A stretch of 64,000 bases of DNA, taken from Primulina eburnea. Its lineage: Eukaryota > Streptophyta > Magnoliopsida > Lamiales > Gesneriaceae. Shown here piece after piece: positions 43,803-56,515 of this stretch. The DNA is taken from contig NC_133108.1 of NCBI RefSeq assembly GCF_022965805.1, positions 38,200,051-38,264,050 on the forward strand, written 5' to 3'. The number at the start of each line of letters is the position of its first letter. The stretch's first letter is position 1. A program made the position numbers and the translations under genes. The notes beneath the pieces were generated by a model. That model was not told where the DNA came from, did no database searches, and was given only the letters and a program-made list of their open reading frames with translations.

Positions 43803-45229
43803 AGCTGAATTCTGTAAATTTAAAGGCTGCAACTTATGCAGCTCTCCTCCTTTTACCTTCAAAATTCAGTGAGGTTTTAGTCTCACGTTTACCGTTTTAT
43901 ATATTTTTCATGTCTGTTATGTGAAGAAAATCATGAAGCATTTATTGTATGATCAGTCAAAAATGCAGGAGGAATTATATGCCAAAATATGTGGGCTCTC
44001 ATACATGGGTGACATTCAAATGCTTTTTGCATAGGATAATAACAAGGTAGACATGACGAAAACACCAGCAAGTAATTTCAAAGAGAACTTAACTTTTGAT
44101 TTCATGCATGTGTTGTGCTTACGAGGCTGCATCTGTAGTAGTCCTGTCTTCTATATAATCCTATTGCATTTAATTTTCCTACATGAAGGATGGTAAAAGT
44201 CTTCCACTTGCGTGGTGTTATAGTTTTAGGATGCTGTTTTGATGTCAACCAACCATTAAAAGTTATATGCTTATCGTGAGGATATATCTCTTTACCTCTC
44301 AATATGTATCACAATCATTTAATTTAGAGAGAGCTCCTAATCTCAAACTGTGTTTTTGAAGTTTTATCCTTATCTCATTGAGCTTGTCACTGTGAGATTT
44401 GGCTATACTAAAAATGATCACATCAGCAAAAAATGAAAAATATAAAATATTCTTATTTTTTTGCATCGGTCCATCTGATACTAAAATGAAAGGATATCTC
44501 AGTTTCCTAAAGTCTTGATTTAGCAAAGAAACCTTATGCTTTTTTTATGTTTCAGTACCTAATCTGTTTCAGTTTGTCAAGTGAAAAAGATTGTACAAGG
44601 ACAGTTTAATTTATTCCAAACTATGTATAAACCAATACTGGAAGAACATCCTGCCCAGGACTTGCTTAGATATTCATCTTCAGCAAAAATAGTATACTGC
44701 AGATTAGTTCAAATCTTAAAGATATGTTTCTGAAATTAATTTTCACTGTTAGGATCGGAGTTGATATTCCCTGGACTTCTTACCTCCACTTCCTGCTATT
44801 CCCTTGTTAAGCAAACTGAGTTGTTATCTATCTATCTATCTATCTGTATGTTGTATAAACTTGGAAATTAATTGCATGCAGAACTTGAAACTGAATGGTG
44901 CATTGAGGAGTTATTGACATAACATCTTAAAATAGGTGACATTTTGAAAACATCAATATCTGATGAATTTGAGTTATTACCTTTTATCAGAAACTCTTGC
45001 AATATTTCAAGTTTATTAATTTGTGTATTTTCGAAGTTTGCGTAATGCTTTAGTTTGTTAGGAGGTTATCACATAATTGTGTCTGAACATATTTGATCTT
45101 TTTTTTTTTTTTGTAAAACCAGGACTGCGAGTTGTCTACTGTTTCTTCCTTACTATCATCCCTTCCTTGGCAACTCAGAGGTCTCGTGGGTTCTAAACTT
45201 GGAGAAAAGAAAATTATTAAATGGAGCTG
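43803..45229 (+). pseudogene. TAM41-like (mitochondrial CDP-DAG synthase) pseudogene
   Basis: Four exon-like pieces read like the second half of TAM41 (MMP37), the inner-membrane phosphatidate cytidylyltransferase of cardiolipin synthesis: 43803-43873 (LNSVNLKAATYAALLLLPSK), about 43970-44046 (EELYAKICGLSYMGDIQMLF), 44581-44691 (VKKIVQGQFNLFQTMYKPIL then EEHPAQDLLRYSSS) and 45123-45229 (DCELSTVSSLLSSLPWQLRG). The second piece has an in-frame TAG where the family has Glu after FA, and the third lacks an acceptor AG (CAA precedes GTG). Upstream and final exons were not found. It keeps intron positions, so it is a truncated or decayed gene copy, not a retrocopy. The family call is from remembered motifs. 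Confidence 0.6.
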
Positions 45230-46427
45230 GTATGATGTATGTGCTCTTTTCTAATAATAAGTTAATTAGTATTTGGCATGGAAATTTTACCATATCCTCA
45301 ATCGATGCATTTGAGTTGAATGTTCATGTCTGACTTCCTCTAGATTTTTATTTCGTTACAGTTTTCACAAGATTGGATTTAGTATTTTCTTTTATTTATG
45401 TTTTGGGAAAATGTTTTCGGGAAATATTTCAAAAATTAGTTTTGGAAAATAGAAGGGAAACGTTTGATATTATTTTCTGAGTTTATACAGTATATCTCCA
45501 CTAACAAGTATTTTGCTTGGTAAGTATTGTTAAATATATTTGAATTTATGTTTGCGTGGATGGTAATTAAATTTGAGATATTTAAAATCTTAAAATCAGT
45601 ATATTCGATTGAAGTATAATACTACAATAGAGAATATAAGAGAAGTGCTTGAAAAGTTAAATTGAATGTAAGAAATATGCTTCAAACGTGTGGAAATTGA
45701 TAGAATTATCAAAAATAATGTGGTGATGATGGTTTTTATTTTGGAAATGGAAAATGAATTCAGAGAAATAAAACCAAAGGGTAATAAGGTAGTGCATGTG
45801 ATAAGGGGGCGTCTTACTGTTGACTGGTAGTGTGGTTCATGGTGTAAGATACCTCGGAAGCAAAACGCTGAAGGCCTGCAAATCTTGAAGGTAATGACAT
45901 TAATTTTGCTTTTCATAAGTTGGAATACAATGAGTCCTCGGGCAGACTGATATGGAGTTTAGGGGATCTCGGATATTTCTTTAGTTTATGTAAAAAGTGT
46001 TTTTTAATTAAAAAAAAAAAAAATTTGCTCCTCTAAATCTGAGTAGCCTTGCCCCATTAAAATTCTTTGCGCCTGTATAATAATGGTCACTCGGAGGGGC
46101 AGGAAAAAAAATACCACGCAACATGTAGCATCTCTGGTATTAAGTGGTGGACCACGATAATCAAATGCGAAACAACTCACGCTGCATCGTTCTATCAGGC
46201 ATACAACAAAAAAATCTCACGGTGCATCCGTTTATTCATAGGTGAAACAAATAAGATTGATGTGTGGACTGTAGTGCTTGCCCGGGCAAGCTACGAGTCA
46301 AAATCCAATTTTCAACATTGATGAAACAACACATGAAAACACAAAGTTCATTCTGTACATAACTATAAAACCACCTTTTCGTAGCTAAGAAATCACGAGT
46401 CGCTCCCTGTAGTTGCAACACTCATCT
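45230..46427. other. Intergenic sequence
   Basis: No recognised gene. The last exon of a TAM41 gene would be expected here and was not recognised. A run of A near 46010 and a weak minus-strand reading frame (45596-45916) are the only notable items. Confidence 0.4.
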
Positions 46428-49300
46428 TTATTGATTAGATGGTGCCAAGCATTCATCAACCATTTCAACGAGATTAGGATTTTCCAAAGCTGCAGCAACA
46501 CGTTCTTTATCGTTCAACTGTTTATTTACTGCGAACAAAGAAACTGATTGTTGAATAAATATCCAGAGAATCGTAAAATGGCAAGAAGCAAATAATCGGT
46601 GCTTATTACATTTTATTTTGAATAACTGCACTACAACTTAAACCGGATGGTTGCAAATCCAACAGATGTACACTTTTAAGGGAAGAAGGATGGAACCAGC
46701 GGTGAATCCATGTACGCTAAAGGCAAAATAATGGTGGGATTGTAAAACATTGGAGCTAAACGCTGAATTTTGAATAAAGTTGAACTGGGTACTGGTTTAA
46801 AAGTCAAGCTTATCATGAAAGGCCGTTTATAGTTTCCCATATTGAATTTTCAAAGATTGACACAATCGTCCAGCCAACCTCCCCAACCCCCGGATTTTTC
46901 TGTGCTACATGGGGATTTAACACCATGTAGTATCGCAAAAGCTCACAATAAGCAGTGGAACACACAGAGAGAGAGAGAGAGAGAGACCTGCAGCTTCGGT
47001 GGCATGAGTACCAGGTGCTACTCTGATGTCCACCTGGAAAAAGTAAAGAAGATACACTACCATTAATTTTAGAGATCGTGATGAACTGACAATTGAATAC
47101 AGTAAACAACAATCACAAGTTAAGAAGCTAAAGTCATCGAAGCAAAAAACAGTTTCTACAAGTTCGTTTGGAAAAGTAAATATTGTTAATATCGGTTGCA
47201 AACTTCCGATATTATCATTGTCAAGAGAATCAAATCACTGTCCATATCACGACTAACTTCAATCAATCTATACTTACACCCATGGGCCAATGAAGCCCAT
47301 TCATCATTTTTAACTATTAATGAAATGCTAGGATGAGGGTATGACCCTCGTACAAGATCCAACTGTCCGATTTTAATTTGACTATGTGTGATCCACATTT
47401 CCTTTGACCCACAAACCCAAATCAATTTTAGATCATCGAATCTAGCATTAGCACAACAAGAACTCAAACCATTTTCTGTTTCACGTGAATAAAGAAGAGA
47501 CCGTACACAGGTTTTTTAAGTCGCTGAAAATTTTAAAATGTGTTTTACAAGAGAAAATTCCTCCAGCGGGGCCTGCACTATGAGCAAGCTGGCGAAAACC
47601 GTTTCTTTTATCCAGTTCTGCAATAACATGGCGAAATAAAACCAACTAGAAAAGGAAACTGAAACAGCAAATTTTTTTAAAAAAATCAACTAACAATACT
47701 TAGCACCATACAATATTTAATAATTCCAGCATCAGCATCAGTGAAACATGTTTTCATGCTACACGTGTGTTCCTTGTTACATGTCAGAAAAACAATCAAG
47801 AAAAAAAACTGAAAATGCTCTGTAGAAGTTTTATTTTAACAAAAATGCTTAATAGCTATTAGTAACAGCGGTAGGCAATATTTTGCATATCCTGGGTTTC
47901 AATAGTCATACGTCATTGAAAAAAGGATTCTAATACCTGCCCCAAGAAAAATAAAAATTCTAACCTGGAAAATTTTTAAATAAAAGGAACAGCCAGAAAC
48001 CAGTTGACTTATAAATAAAATGGTAAAATATAAAGCTAACCTAAAAGTAAAACGTATTTTAACTTGCTAGAACAGAAACATCTTCCAGTAGAAATTAAAG
48101 ACATGCAGAGAAGCTTGTAAAGACATCTGGTCATACATAATCAAACCAGTATCATGGTTTTGCAGCAAAGAATGGATTGCTGCTCCAAAATAAATCCCAT
48201 ATCAAAACAAATGTTTTAGAAGGAGCCTCGAAATTAAACAAGGATTTCGTGAAAATAGTGTAATGATTCAAGTATAATTTGGTAAATTCCTTTGTCCCGT
48301 ATCTAACAACCGCATCTGGGAAACTAAGTTTGAGAGCAATTTCTACAAACACAACCCAACATATGACGACTAGCATTGCAGTACACAAACAATGATTGCG
48401 CACCCACTCATTCATCAATAAGGACCAAAACCTGACACAATGAAATTTATGGAGGCATACTTTGTACCGAGGCGGTAAACATCGCATCAGTTTGACCCGC
48501 AAGCATAAGCCAATTACTGTGGCCATGCTGCAATGCTCAACCGTCGGAGTAAAAGTGATCCTGGAGAAAAACCCTTTTTAATGAGATTGAAAAAATAAAA
48601 GCAACACCCAAGGCAGAAACACAGAACAAAAAAAATTCTACCTTACGTGGCTCTGCTTGTCATCCACCTCAATAGCATCTTCAGTTATAACCTTCAACTC
48701 CTCCAAAGAATAAGGATGCTCTGGATCTTTTATGTCTCTAACATGATGTGTGAGCATTAAGAAGCACAAAATTTCCACACAATGGACATGAAACAATCTC
48801 GTTTCATATAATGGTTTTCAACATTCTACTAAAAATCTGATCAGCTCACATTAGTGAATTGGGGAGAAAAGGATACCGAAAAGGCACAGACAAATCTCTT
48901 TTCTCACTAGAAGCATATTTGCTGAACATAATCTCATTAAAAAAATTCTGAAAATCAACATGTGTCTTGAAAAAGCAAATCAGTTGATACCCATATGGTA
49001 ATTCTCCATCTATGACTACCTAATGTGCATAGAAAGGCAAAAGAGTCATAATATTTATGAGATGGTTAAAAAACTTCGACACCCAACAAACAGCCAAAAG
49101 CTCCCCCGAAAACAAATCAATATTAGAACAAAGCTCAGTGGGTCAAAGAAATAAATCCACATTACATAAAGGATATCGAATATTTCTTGTTGGTCAATCG
49201 GTTCAACCGCGTATTCATCCACATCACCATGTGGAATTCGAGCTCGACGTTCCTTTTTCTCATAAACAGTAGGGTTGGCGTTTATCAATCCATCGACCAT
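46428..49300 (-). CDS. AE7: Cytosolic iron-sulfur assembly protein AE7 (CIAO2B/MIP18 family)
   Basis: This protein is part of the late cytosolic Fe-S targeting complex (with CIA1 and MET18) that loads clusters onto nuclear and cytosolic enzymes. Five exons: 49300-49177, 48747-48642, 48560-48461, 47033-46988 and 46528-46428, in frame, 158 aa, close to the usual 157. Motifs: [60 protein letters not shown] (conserved Cys 87), [52 protein letters not shown] near the end. Introns 2-4 are GT-AG. Intron 1 fits only if it is AT-AC (see the separate entry). A (GA)n run at 46966-46986 lies just inside intron 4. It is oriented like CESA7. Confidence 0.92.
48748..49176 (-). other. U12-type AT-AC intron, intron 1 of AE7
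   Basis: Exon 1 ends ...GAAATATTCG and is followed by ATATCCTTT, the exact U12 AT-type donor. No usable GT donor preserves the protein. Exon 2 must begin ATCATGTTAGAGAC to give the conserved [13 protein letters not shown], and the two bases before it are AC (plus-strand 48748-48749). TTCTTAAT, close to the U12 branch consensus, ends about nine bases upstream. The intron is 429 bp. The U2-type alternative (GTAATG donor with TTAG acceptor) would give FDILYRD, which departs from the family. Confidence 0.8.
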
Positions 49301-49593
49301 GGTGATCTTTATATTCCAAGTCGATCTCTTTTGCTAATAAACTGGAATTGGGAACGGCGCAAGAAGAACGGATGCCTGATTGTGTCAATTGGGACAAGAA
49401 CCCTGAATTCCCAAAATCGTTGTGCGCTTAAAGCTAGGAAGCTAGAGATTGGGCCTATAGACACTAGGCCAAAAATGCCTTGCTTTCATATTTCTCCCGT
49501 CCAACAAGATTAAAATGTCGTTAATATCAATATTTTAGATAATCCTTAATGTTTTTGTGTGAAAACTCATTTATCTAAATTTTGAAGCTCAAT

Positions 49594-49597
<4 letters not shown>

Positions 49598-49643
<46 letters not shown>
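49598..49643. repeat. (TA)n microsatellite
   Basis: About 23 uninterrupted TA units upstream of AE7. Confidence 0.95.
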
Positions 49644-49646
<3 letters not shown>

Positions 49647-50041
49647 AGTGATTGTATATGAGTATTTAATCAATTACAGTGTGTATCATTACACTTGAGA
49701 TTGCTCTCATTCTAACTAATTCCTTCATATAAGTTGCTCATGTTTTGAAACTCTTTCCAAATTTTTATTTGATCTTCAACATGTTGTATTTATGACCTCC
49801 AACGATGATATATATGCTAGTCATAAGAATATGATCATTTGGAAAGATTTTGTAATGTTTCGATATTGAAACGATCATTTCCACTTTGCTAGCCACCTTT
49901 CTCGAGTCTAACCTCTTTTAAAGTCCGCTGCCAGTTGTGTTCGTCAGCTAGACTAATAATTCAGTTGAGCTTGTTAGCTATACTGAACCAAACTGATGAG
50001 GTCTGCTCATCATCATTTATTAGTCTTGTACACTCCGATCC
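49644..50041. other. Intergenic spacer
   Basis: No recognised feature between the TA microsatellite and the LTR nest. It contains repeated short CAGTTGAGCTTGTTAGC-type words. Confidence 0.4.
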
Positions 50042-51110
50042 TATAACGTCCGAAAATCAATCCACGTAGACCGCATAAATGAAAATTATTAAATTACTAA
50101 AATATTTTAATTAAATGATTTTGGATGCATGAATGATATATATTGAGTGACTAATGATTAATTGTGTAATTTGTTCGATTGCATAATTTAAAAATTTTCA
50201 GGCGAATATTTAATGTCGGACGGGGAAAGAAGATCAGATTCGACTAAGGTGCTAACATTAAAAGTTATATTTTTATTTTAAGTCAATAAATTATTTATTT
50301 TAAATTATTTATAAACTTTAGCTTTTTAAAATCGAATTTAATTCATTAGACGATTTAAAAGATTTTAAGGTTTAAAAAGTAAATTTTTGAAAATCAAAGA
50401 TTTAATCCTTGAAATTATTGTGAAATATTTTATAATGATTTTATGTTTTAATTAATTTATTTAACTAGTATTTAAGTGGAAATAATGATTTTTTTTAATG
50501 GCAATTTTGAAAATAGAAATATTAATCTTTTAAATTGGAGTTTAACTTGATCATGATATTTATTTTTTTTAAAATGTTGGATAATTTAATTACCTAACTA
50601 ATGTTTAAATTATTTATTAGAGATTTATTTAACCCTAAACTAAGCACAAAAAAAAAAAAAAAAAAAAAAAAAACTCACGCACACAATTCACGTACCACTC
50701 ATAGTAAACACACACATAGCCGTGATGTTCTCAAGCTTAAGAGACTAGGATTTTTTGCACCATCTTGGCTTCTACCATCAACGATTACACTACCACATGC
50801 ATTCCTAAAGTTTTACGTCACTTTCGAGAAAGAAAAACAGCCGCAAACGTCGTTTCTAACGCAACATGTTTCTAAACTTTATTTTTGCACAGTCCAAATC
50901 ATATTATATGTGTTTTATATTTTGAGGCATGAAAATTATATTGATCAAATTATTTGACGAAGGATGAATGTTTTTCAAAGTATTTGATGTTTTCACGCTT
51001 GTTGAGTTTCGCTACTATTTCTAAGGGACACGCTACCATTAGGGAACGTTTAAGGGCTGGAAAGGGGTCGTTTAAGCGGGAGATGATGGTTGGGTAGAGG
51101 CTAGAGGGGT

Positions 51111-53128
51111 TGTATAAGGACCGTATATCATATTATCGTAAATCATATTTTGATTATCGATAATTCATGAAATTGTCATGTGATTACGTATATGATGCAT
51201 ATCAGGATAATTGAGAGAAAATAGGTGGTAAAAATGAAATATTTTATTAGAAATTGAATTATAGTTGAATGATGTGCTGAACCGCAATAGAAAAGTGACA
51301 TATTTTACGGTTTTCAGCATAATTATCTGAGTATTAGTCCAAATGAAATGAAACCAATTTCATTGGAAAGCTAATACATAGTATTAAAACTTTCATGTTT
51401 TGGATTTTGTCCAAATCTAATTGGAAATAGGGACAAAATCATCTCGAAGTGTAACGTGTGCATTGCAGTTTCCGTACTGACACATTTTGGGAGAATAAGC
51501 ATAACTCTCACGTCCGATATCCAAATTGAGTGAGGTCGGGGGAAATTGAAAGCCAAGACATAGATCTACAACTTTCATGTTGACCATTTTTTTCTCATGT
51601 AAAACCTAGAATGTTGGACATAACACCTCGCGCTCGAGCGCGACATTTACCGCCCGAGCGCTGCACAATTCATATTCGGGGACAGAATGTCTCGTGCTCG
51701 AGCGCGAGATGTTATCGCCCGAGCGCAAAGCTGACATTGGCGAGGGATAAGAACAATGATGTTGTACATTATTATTTATTTTCTTACCTCAACTTCTAGA
51801 GAATACGAGAGAAACGAGATTTTCATCGTACGAAATCACCTCGACACGCTATCTAAACTTGAAACAATTATATATTCGGAATCCTTGAATCGAGAGCGTT
51901 CTTCTAAGGTAAGTTTTTTTCTAGTTTCAACATCTATATTTATTCAAATGCTGGAATAACATGTATTTGAACTTGATGTTCATATATGTGGTAGAATAAC
52001 CGACAAAAAACTAAGTTTTGAAGTCGGAATTGAATTATGTTATGATTTCGATTTGATATGAATTTTCAAAGTTTCAAAAGATATTTGAAACTTATATCAT
52101 TGAATTTAAATGAAATTATTGATTTAAATAAATGTGTTATTGATGTCGATAGAGTTTCTATACTGAAATCTTCAAGCTACATCGACTGGAAACGAAGAAT
52201 TGAGGTATGTTGTGACCGAGTAACATACGATATATATATGTATCATATGATATATGTTTAATTGATTTGATTGAGAATATGTGTCTGTATGCCTTATTTG
52301 TTGAGTTGATGTGGCATACATGATATTATGATTGGATTATCGATGTAGAAAATAAATATTTTGTTAAAACGATTATTTTCTACATACATCGATACATGAC
52401 ATGCACGCTGATCTATGATCTTTGGATACCCTGATATGATTGAATATTATTATGGGGTTTGTGAACACGGTGTTATGTTTGGCATTATGTGGCCCTTAAA
52501 GCATAGTCATATTTTGCCCCGATGATTGATTGAGATTTGGGATTTGATGGCGCTTTGTCGACGCTATCACACGAGTATACCTGATTGAGGCTGTTGTGCC
52601 AGCTCGAGCATTGATTTGATAATGATTCATTTGATTCCGATATATGCTCAGTGGATGAGCATTTGACCTGATATCTCCACGACATATATGCATTGCATAT
52701 CATATATCATTGTGTAGATATATGTTGTATATATGATGGTTATTCCATACGGAGCTTTGCTCACCCCCAAAGGGTTGTTGTTGTTGTCTTTGTGTGTGGA
52801 CAATGACAGGTACTTCAGGTTATCAGGAGACTAGAGATGGTACTTCTGGAGGGAGTCACAATTGATTTGAGGTTTAGTGGTCTATCACAGTGTAGATGTA
52901 AATGTATCTATATACTGGGGCATGTTCCGAGGATATGAGTTGTTTGTATGTAGTTGGTTTTATTATATATGGGTATATTTTTTGATGTGAGATGAAATAC
53001 TATTTTTAGTTTTCAAATAATATATTTTGGGCTCATCGTAAAAAAAATTTAAACTCGTTTTCTGCTTATAGTTAATTAACCCTAATCAAATTGAATTGTA
53101 ATAACAATTAGGAGTTAAGGGCCCCACA
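51111..53128 (+). mobile_element. Probable solo LTR, related family
   Basis: Runs from TGTATAAGGACCG to AAGGGCCCCACA, about 2.02 kb, similar in size to the solo LTR at 54603-56633 (2.03 kb). It has the same plan: GC dyads near the start (CTCGCGCTCGAGCGCGAC at about 51628; CGCCCGAGCGC at 51651 and 51716), then an AT-rich centre, and a GTTGTTGTTGTCTTTGTGTG segment before the end. Flanks do not form a duplication (GGGGT versus TTGTG), so the ends are uncertain. Confidence 0.5.
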
Positions 53129-55134
53129 TTGTGCATGGAAGGGCTCGACGTGGCTAGGGTTTTTAAGGGTTTTTTAGGGGCTGGTGCACTAGGGCTTGGC
53201 CAGCCATGGTCCTGGCCCTGGGTGCAGCTTGGTTTAGAGGTTAGGAGGAGTCCTTGAAAAGCTGGACTCGTGGCTCGGTGATGATAGGCGGTGCGCGAGT
53301 CCTAGGTGATCAAAAAGGGCGCACGGTTTGGGGTCTGGCGCATGGCTGGTTTTAGTTGGCTAGGCTGATCCATAAGTGTATAGGGACGATGACTCGGGCC
53401 GGGACGGGTTCTGGTGCAGCCGTGGTCCTAGGTGGCTCGGGGGTGACTTGATAGAATAGGTGCGCGTGGCTTGGTTTGGGAGAATGGTTCGAAAATGGCT
53501 AGGAAAAGAGATGGGGCTCGAACCGTGGTCCACGGGGGTTGAATCATGGTTTACGGGGTCATTTTAGGTATGAAAATTTTATGATTCAACTTTAGGAGAA
53601 AAATGTTAATTATGAATTAATTCGGGTTCAAAACGTGTTTCGATTTAGCTATTAAATTGATTAAATCGAGATGCTCGGGTTTACGTCTAAGAAAATTATT
53701 AGAAGTCAAATTTAAGTTTATATGATGCTATGAGATAGTTTCAAGTCAATAAAAGTAAGAAAAAACCAAAATTGAGAAGTTCGAAGTCCAAGGATAAAAT
53801 GGTCATTTTAAGTTTCAGGTAATTCGAAAGGTCTGGCAATGTTCCGAAGAATCATATTTCATGCTAAATGATATTTTAAAATATTTATGATGAAAATATG
53901 ATATTTTTATGATATATAAAAATGTTGTATAATTTTTCTCGGAAAAATGATATTTTACTATTTTTAAAGGATACTATATTTTATAAATAAGAGGAAAAAA
54001 AAATATTTTGAAGAATGTGAATTTACTGTGACAAAATATGATATGATTAGGAATGTCGTGAGGGAAAAGACCTCAGAGGGGGCCCGTTTACGGGAGAAAG
54101 GTCTAAAGAGAGCCCTGCGATCGTATTTCCATATTTGGTCAGAGCCTAGTGACGAGAATTGCTGACGTCCCCGCCCCCAGGTATTTGGTGTAGCTAAGAC
54201 AGATCAGCCGAACACATGATGATATGATTACAGCTAGTCACTTTCAAAGAACAAACTTCACCCAAAAATTATATACAATGATGAAAAGTTTTATGATTTA
54301 ATGATTTATGATATGATAGATGATTACGAGCTTTTACTCTAATTTATTTTATTTAAATATTATGTTAAAGCTGCTCTCGTATATGTATTATTTGATACGT
54401 ATATTTAGAACGTTAGGAGTCATTAGACTCATTAGGTTTGGATGGTCGCAAACAATGTTGATTTTGAGGGAGGCGCTGACGTTTGAGTGGATCGGATTCA
54501 ACAGTACACTCCTTATGGACTTTATTTTCCGTATTATATTAAGATTTAAAGTTTGAAGTAAAAGATTTTGAAGATTATTTATTTCTATATTTTATGACTT
54601 ATTGTGGGGACCCGGACGCTAATCAAGTTCTTAATCATCATTGGACTAATTAATCAATTATAAAACAGGGTCTAAATTTTTTTTTTAAAATGCGGAACGT
54701 AGTTACATCAAACTAATATACATATCAGTATAAAATAAAGTACAAGTCATGTACCGTCTACAAATCAGTAAAACTAAGGTTCAACATCTAAATATCAAGT
54801 GTCACAACCCTAGATACATCCAAGTCCGAAGTCTCCACTCTATCACGATCTCTCCTCATCTCCTGGACCCTGATCCTGTCCCACCTGTTGTCATGTACAC
54901 ATACAGACAAGACAACAGCCGGATAACTCCGGTGAGAATATAATCCCAGTATAAATCAACGAAACATGCAGTCATATAACAAATATAAAGCATGTAATCA
55001 GGTAACAGATATATGTATCAACATCTGAAACATAATCAATATCAAACTGTCGACAATGCTCGTGACTCCACGACTCAGACTAGACTCAATCCTAGCCTAG
55101 GGATCCCGATTTCCAGACATTGGCATTCCATATC

Positions 55135-55389
55135 GACCAACAGTAATAGAAAAGACTCCAGTTCTATCCACGTCGATATAGTATTGATCACCAGTAATAG
55201 AAGACGCTCTGTTTCTATCCACATCAGTATAGTATCGATCACCAGTAATAGAAGAAACTCCGATTCTATCCACATCGATATAACATCGATCAACAGTAAT
55301 AGAAGAAATTATAATTCTATCCACATCGATACAATACTGATCACCAGTAATAGAATGAGCTATAATTCTATCCACATCGATAGCCAATT
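55135..55389. repeat. 51-bp minisatellite, five copies, in the solo LTR
   Basis: Five copies begin at 55135, 55186, 55237, 55288 and 55339, each GATCACCAGTAATAGAA-like followed by TCTATCCACATCGATA-like sequence. The period is exactly 51, a multiple of three, so reading frames stay open on both strands. That explains the long opposing frames here, which should not be taken as genes. Confidence 0.95.
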
Positions 55390-56272
55390 ATCCAGTAGCA
55401 GACTATGGCACTTCCGCCAATACAATATCTCATGACATCGTGCAATGTGCCCGTGTTGATCCCACCACTATCAGGCACTTCTGTCATAAGACTACTCGTC
55501 TAATACCTGCTATCTATAATCAAGAGAACAAGTATATCAATCAAATCAATGCAATATCAATGCAATAAAATAAAGTATGTGATTTATGGAAACTCAAGCC
55601 TGAACCGACTCAAGTCGATCTCCCAATACCACATTGACTTATACCTTTCGTTTGCAGTTTCGGTCTGAAGTAATATCAGTTCTGAACTCAAGACTATCTC
55701 TGTAAATCTGAAATAATATATCAGGAATCATAATATCAATATTCCATTCTCAATTCAACACTGAAACTGATTAATCTGGATTTAATTCAAATCATCGGCA
55801 TAACGGTACAAACTCAGTATTCCCGCAAATACCACATCACCAGATAACAATTCCCTTAATTCATAATCGATACCAATACACTCTGATATCATATCTCAGT
55901 AATTAACTTCAGAAAATCATAATAATTCCGTAATCAGTCCGTTTCTTAATCTGACTTTGATTCTACGATGTCTAACATATCAAGAATATCATATATGAAT
56001 CCTATTCAATTCTGACAATAGCATAATTTCAAAGCATGTCAAAACGTAGCAAAACTTACGTCCAGTTGTAGCCTACGTTGCTAGGAACTCGGTACCGAAG
56101 TCGGATTCAAAATCAGACGGACGGATTTTTCACAAAAGGCGTAAGGATTTTTCACAACTTCACAGAGACCTTTCCTCGATTCTTTTCTGATTCTAAATGA
56201 TTTCGTACGTTTTGTATATATATATATACCAACGTTACAAACTAAGCCAAATGTCCATTTCTTCTTCTGCAT

Positions 56273-56515
56273 GTCTCGCGCATATGCGCGACATTACTGG
56301 CGCATATGCGCGAGACCTTCGGGTCTCGGCTTTGGCAGCTCGCGCATATGTGCGACTTACCTCGCGCATATGCGCGAGACCTACTGGAATTTTCTTTGCT
56401 CCATCGCACAGCTCGCGCATATGCGCGCCCTCCTGTCGCGCATATGCGCGAGACCTACTGTCCAATTCGCGCATGTGCGCGTCTCATGTCGCGCATGTGC
56501 GCCGATGGTACTGTC
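56273..56515. repeat. Array of CGCGCATATGCGCG palindromes
   Basis: Eight copies of a CGCGCATATGCGCG-type self-complementary word occur in about 240 bp, spaced roughly 20-50 bp, two with CATGTG centres. They lie 120-360 bp inside the 5' end of the minus-strand solo LTR. The sequence between them is not conserved, so this is not a simple tandem repeat. Confidence 0.9.

Noticed and set aside
47186..47467. 93-codon minus-strand frame in AE7 intron 3
   Set aside because: It lies wholly inside an intron between well-supported exons and has no recognised domain.
55013..55435. 140-codon plus-strand frame and opposing 72- and 96-codon frames
   Set aside because: They come from the 51-bp minisatellite within a solo LTR; the period is divisible by three, so frames stay open without coding.
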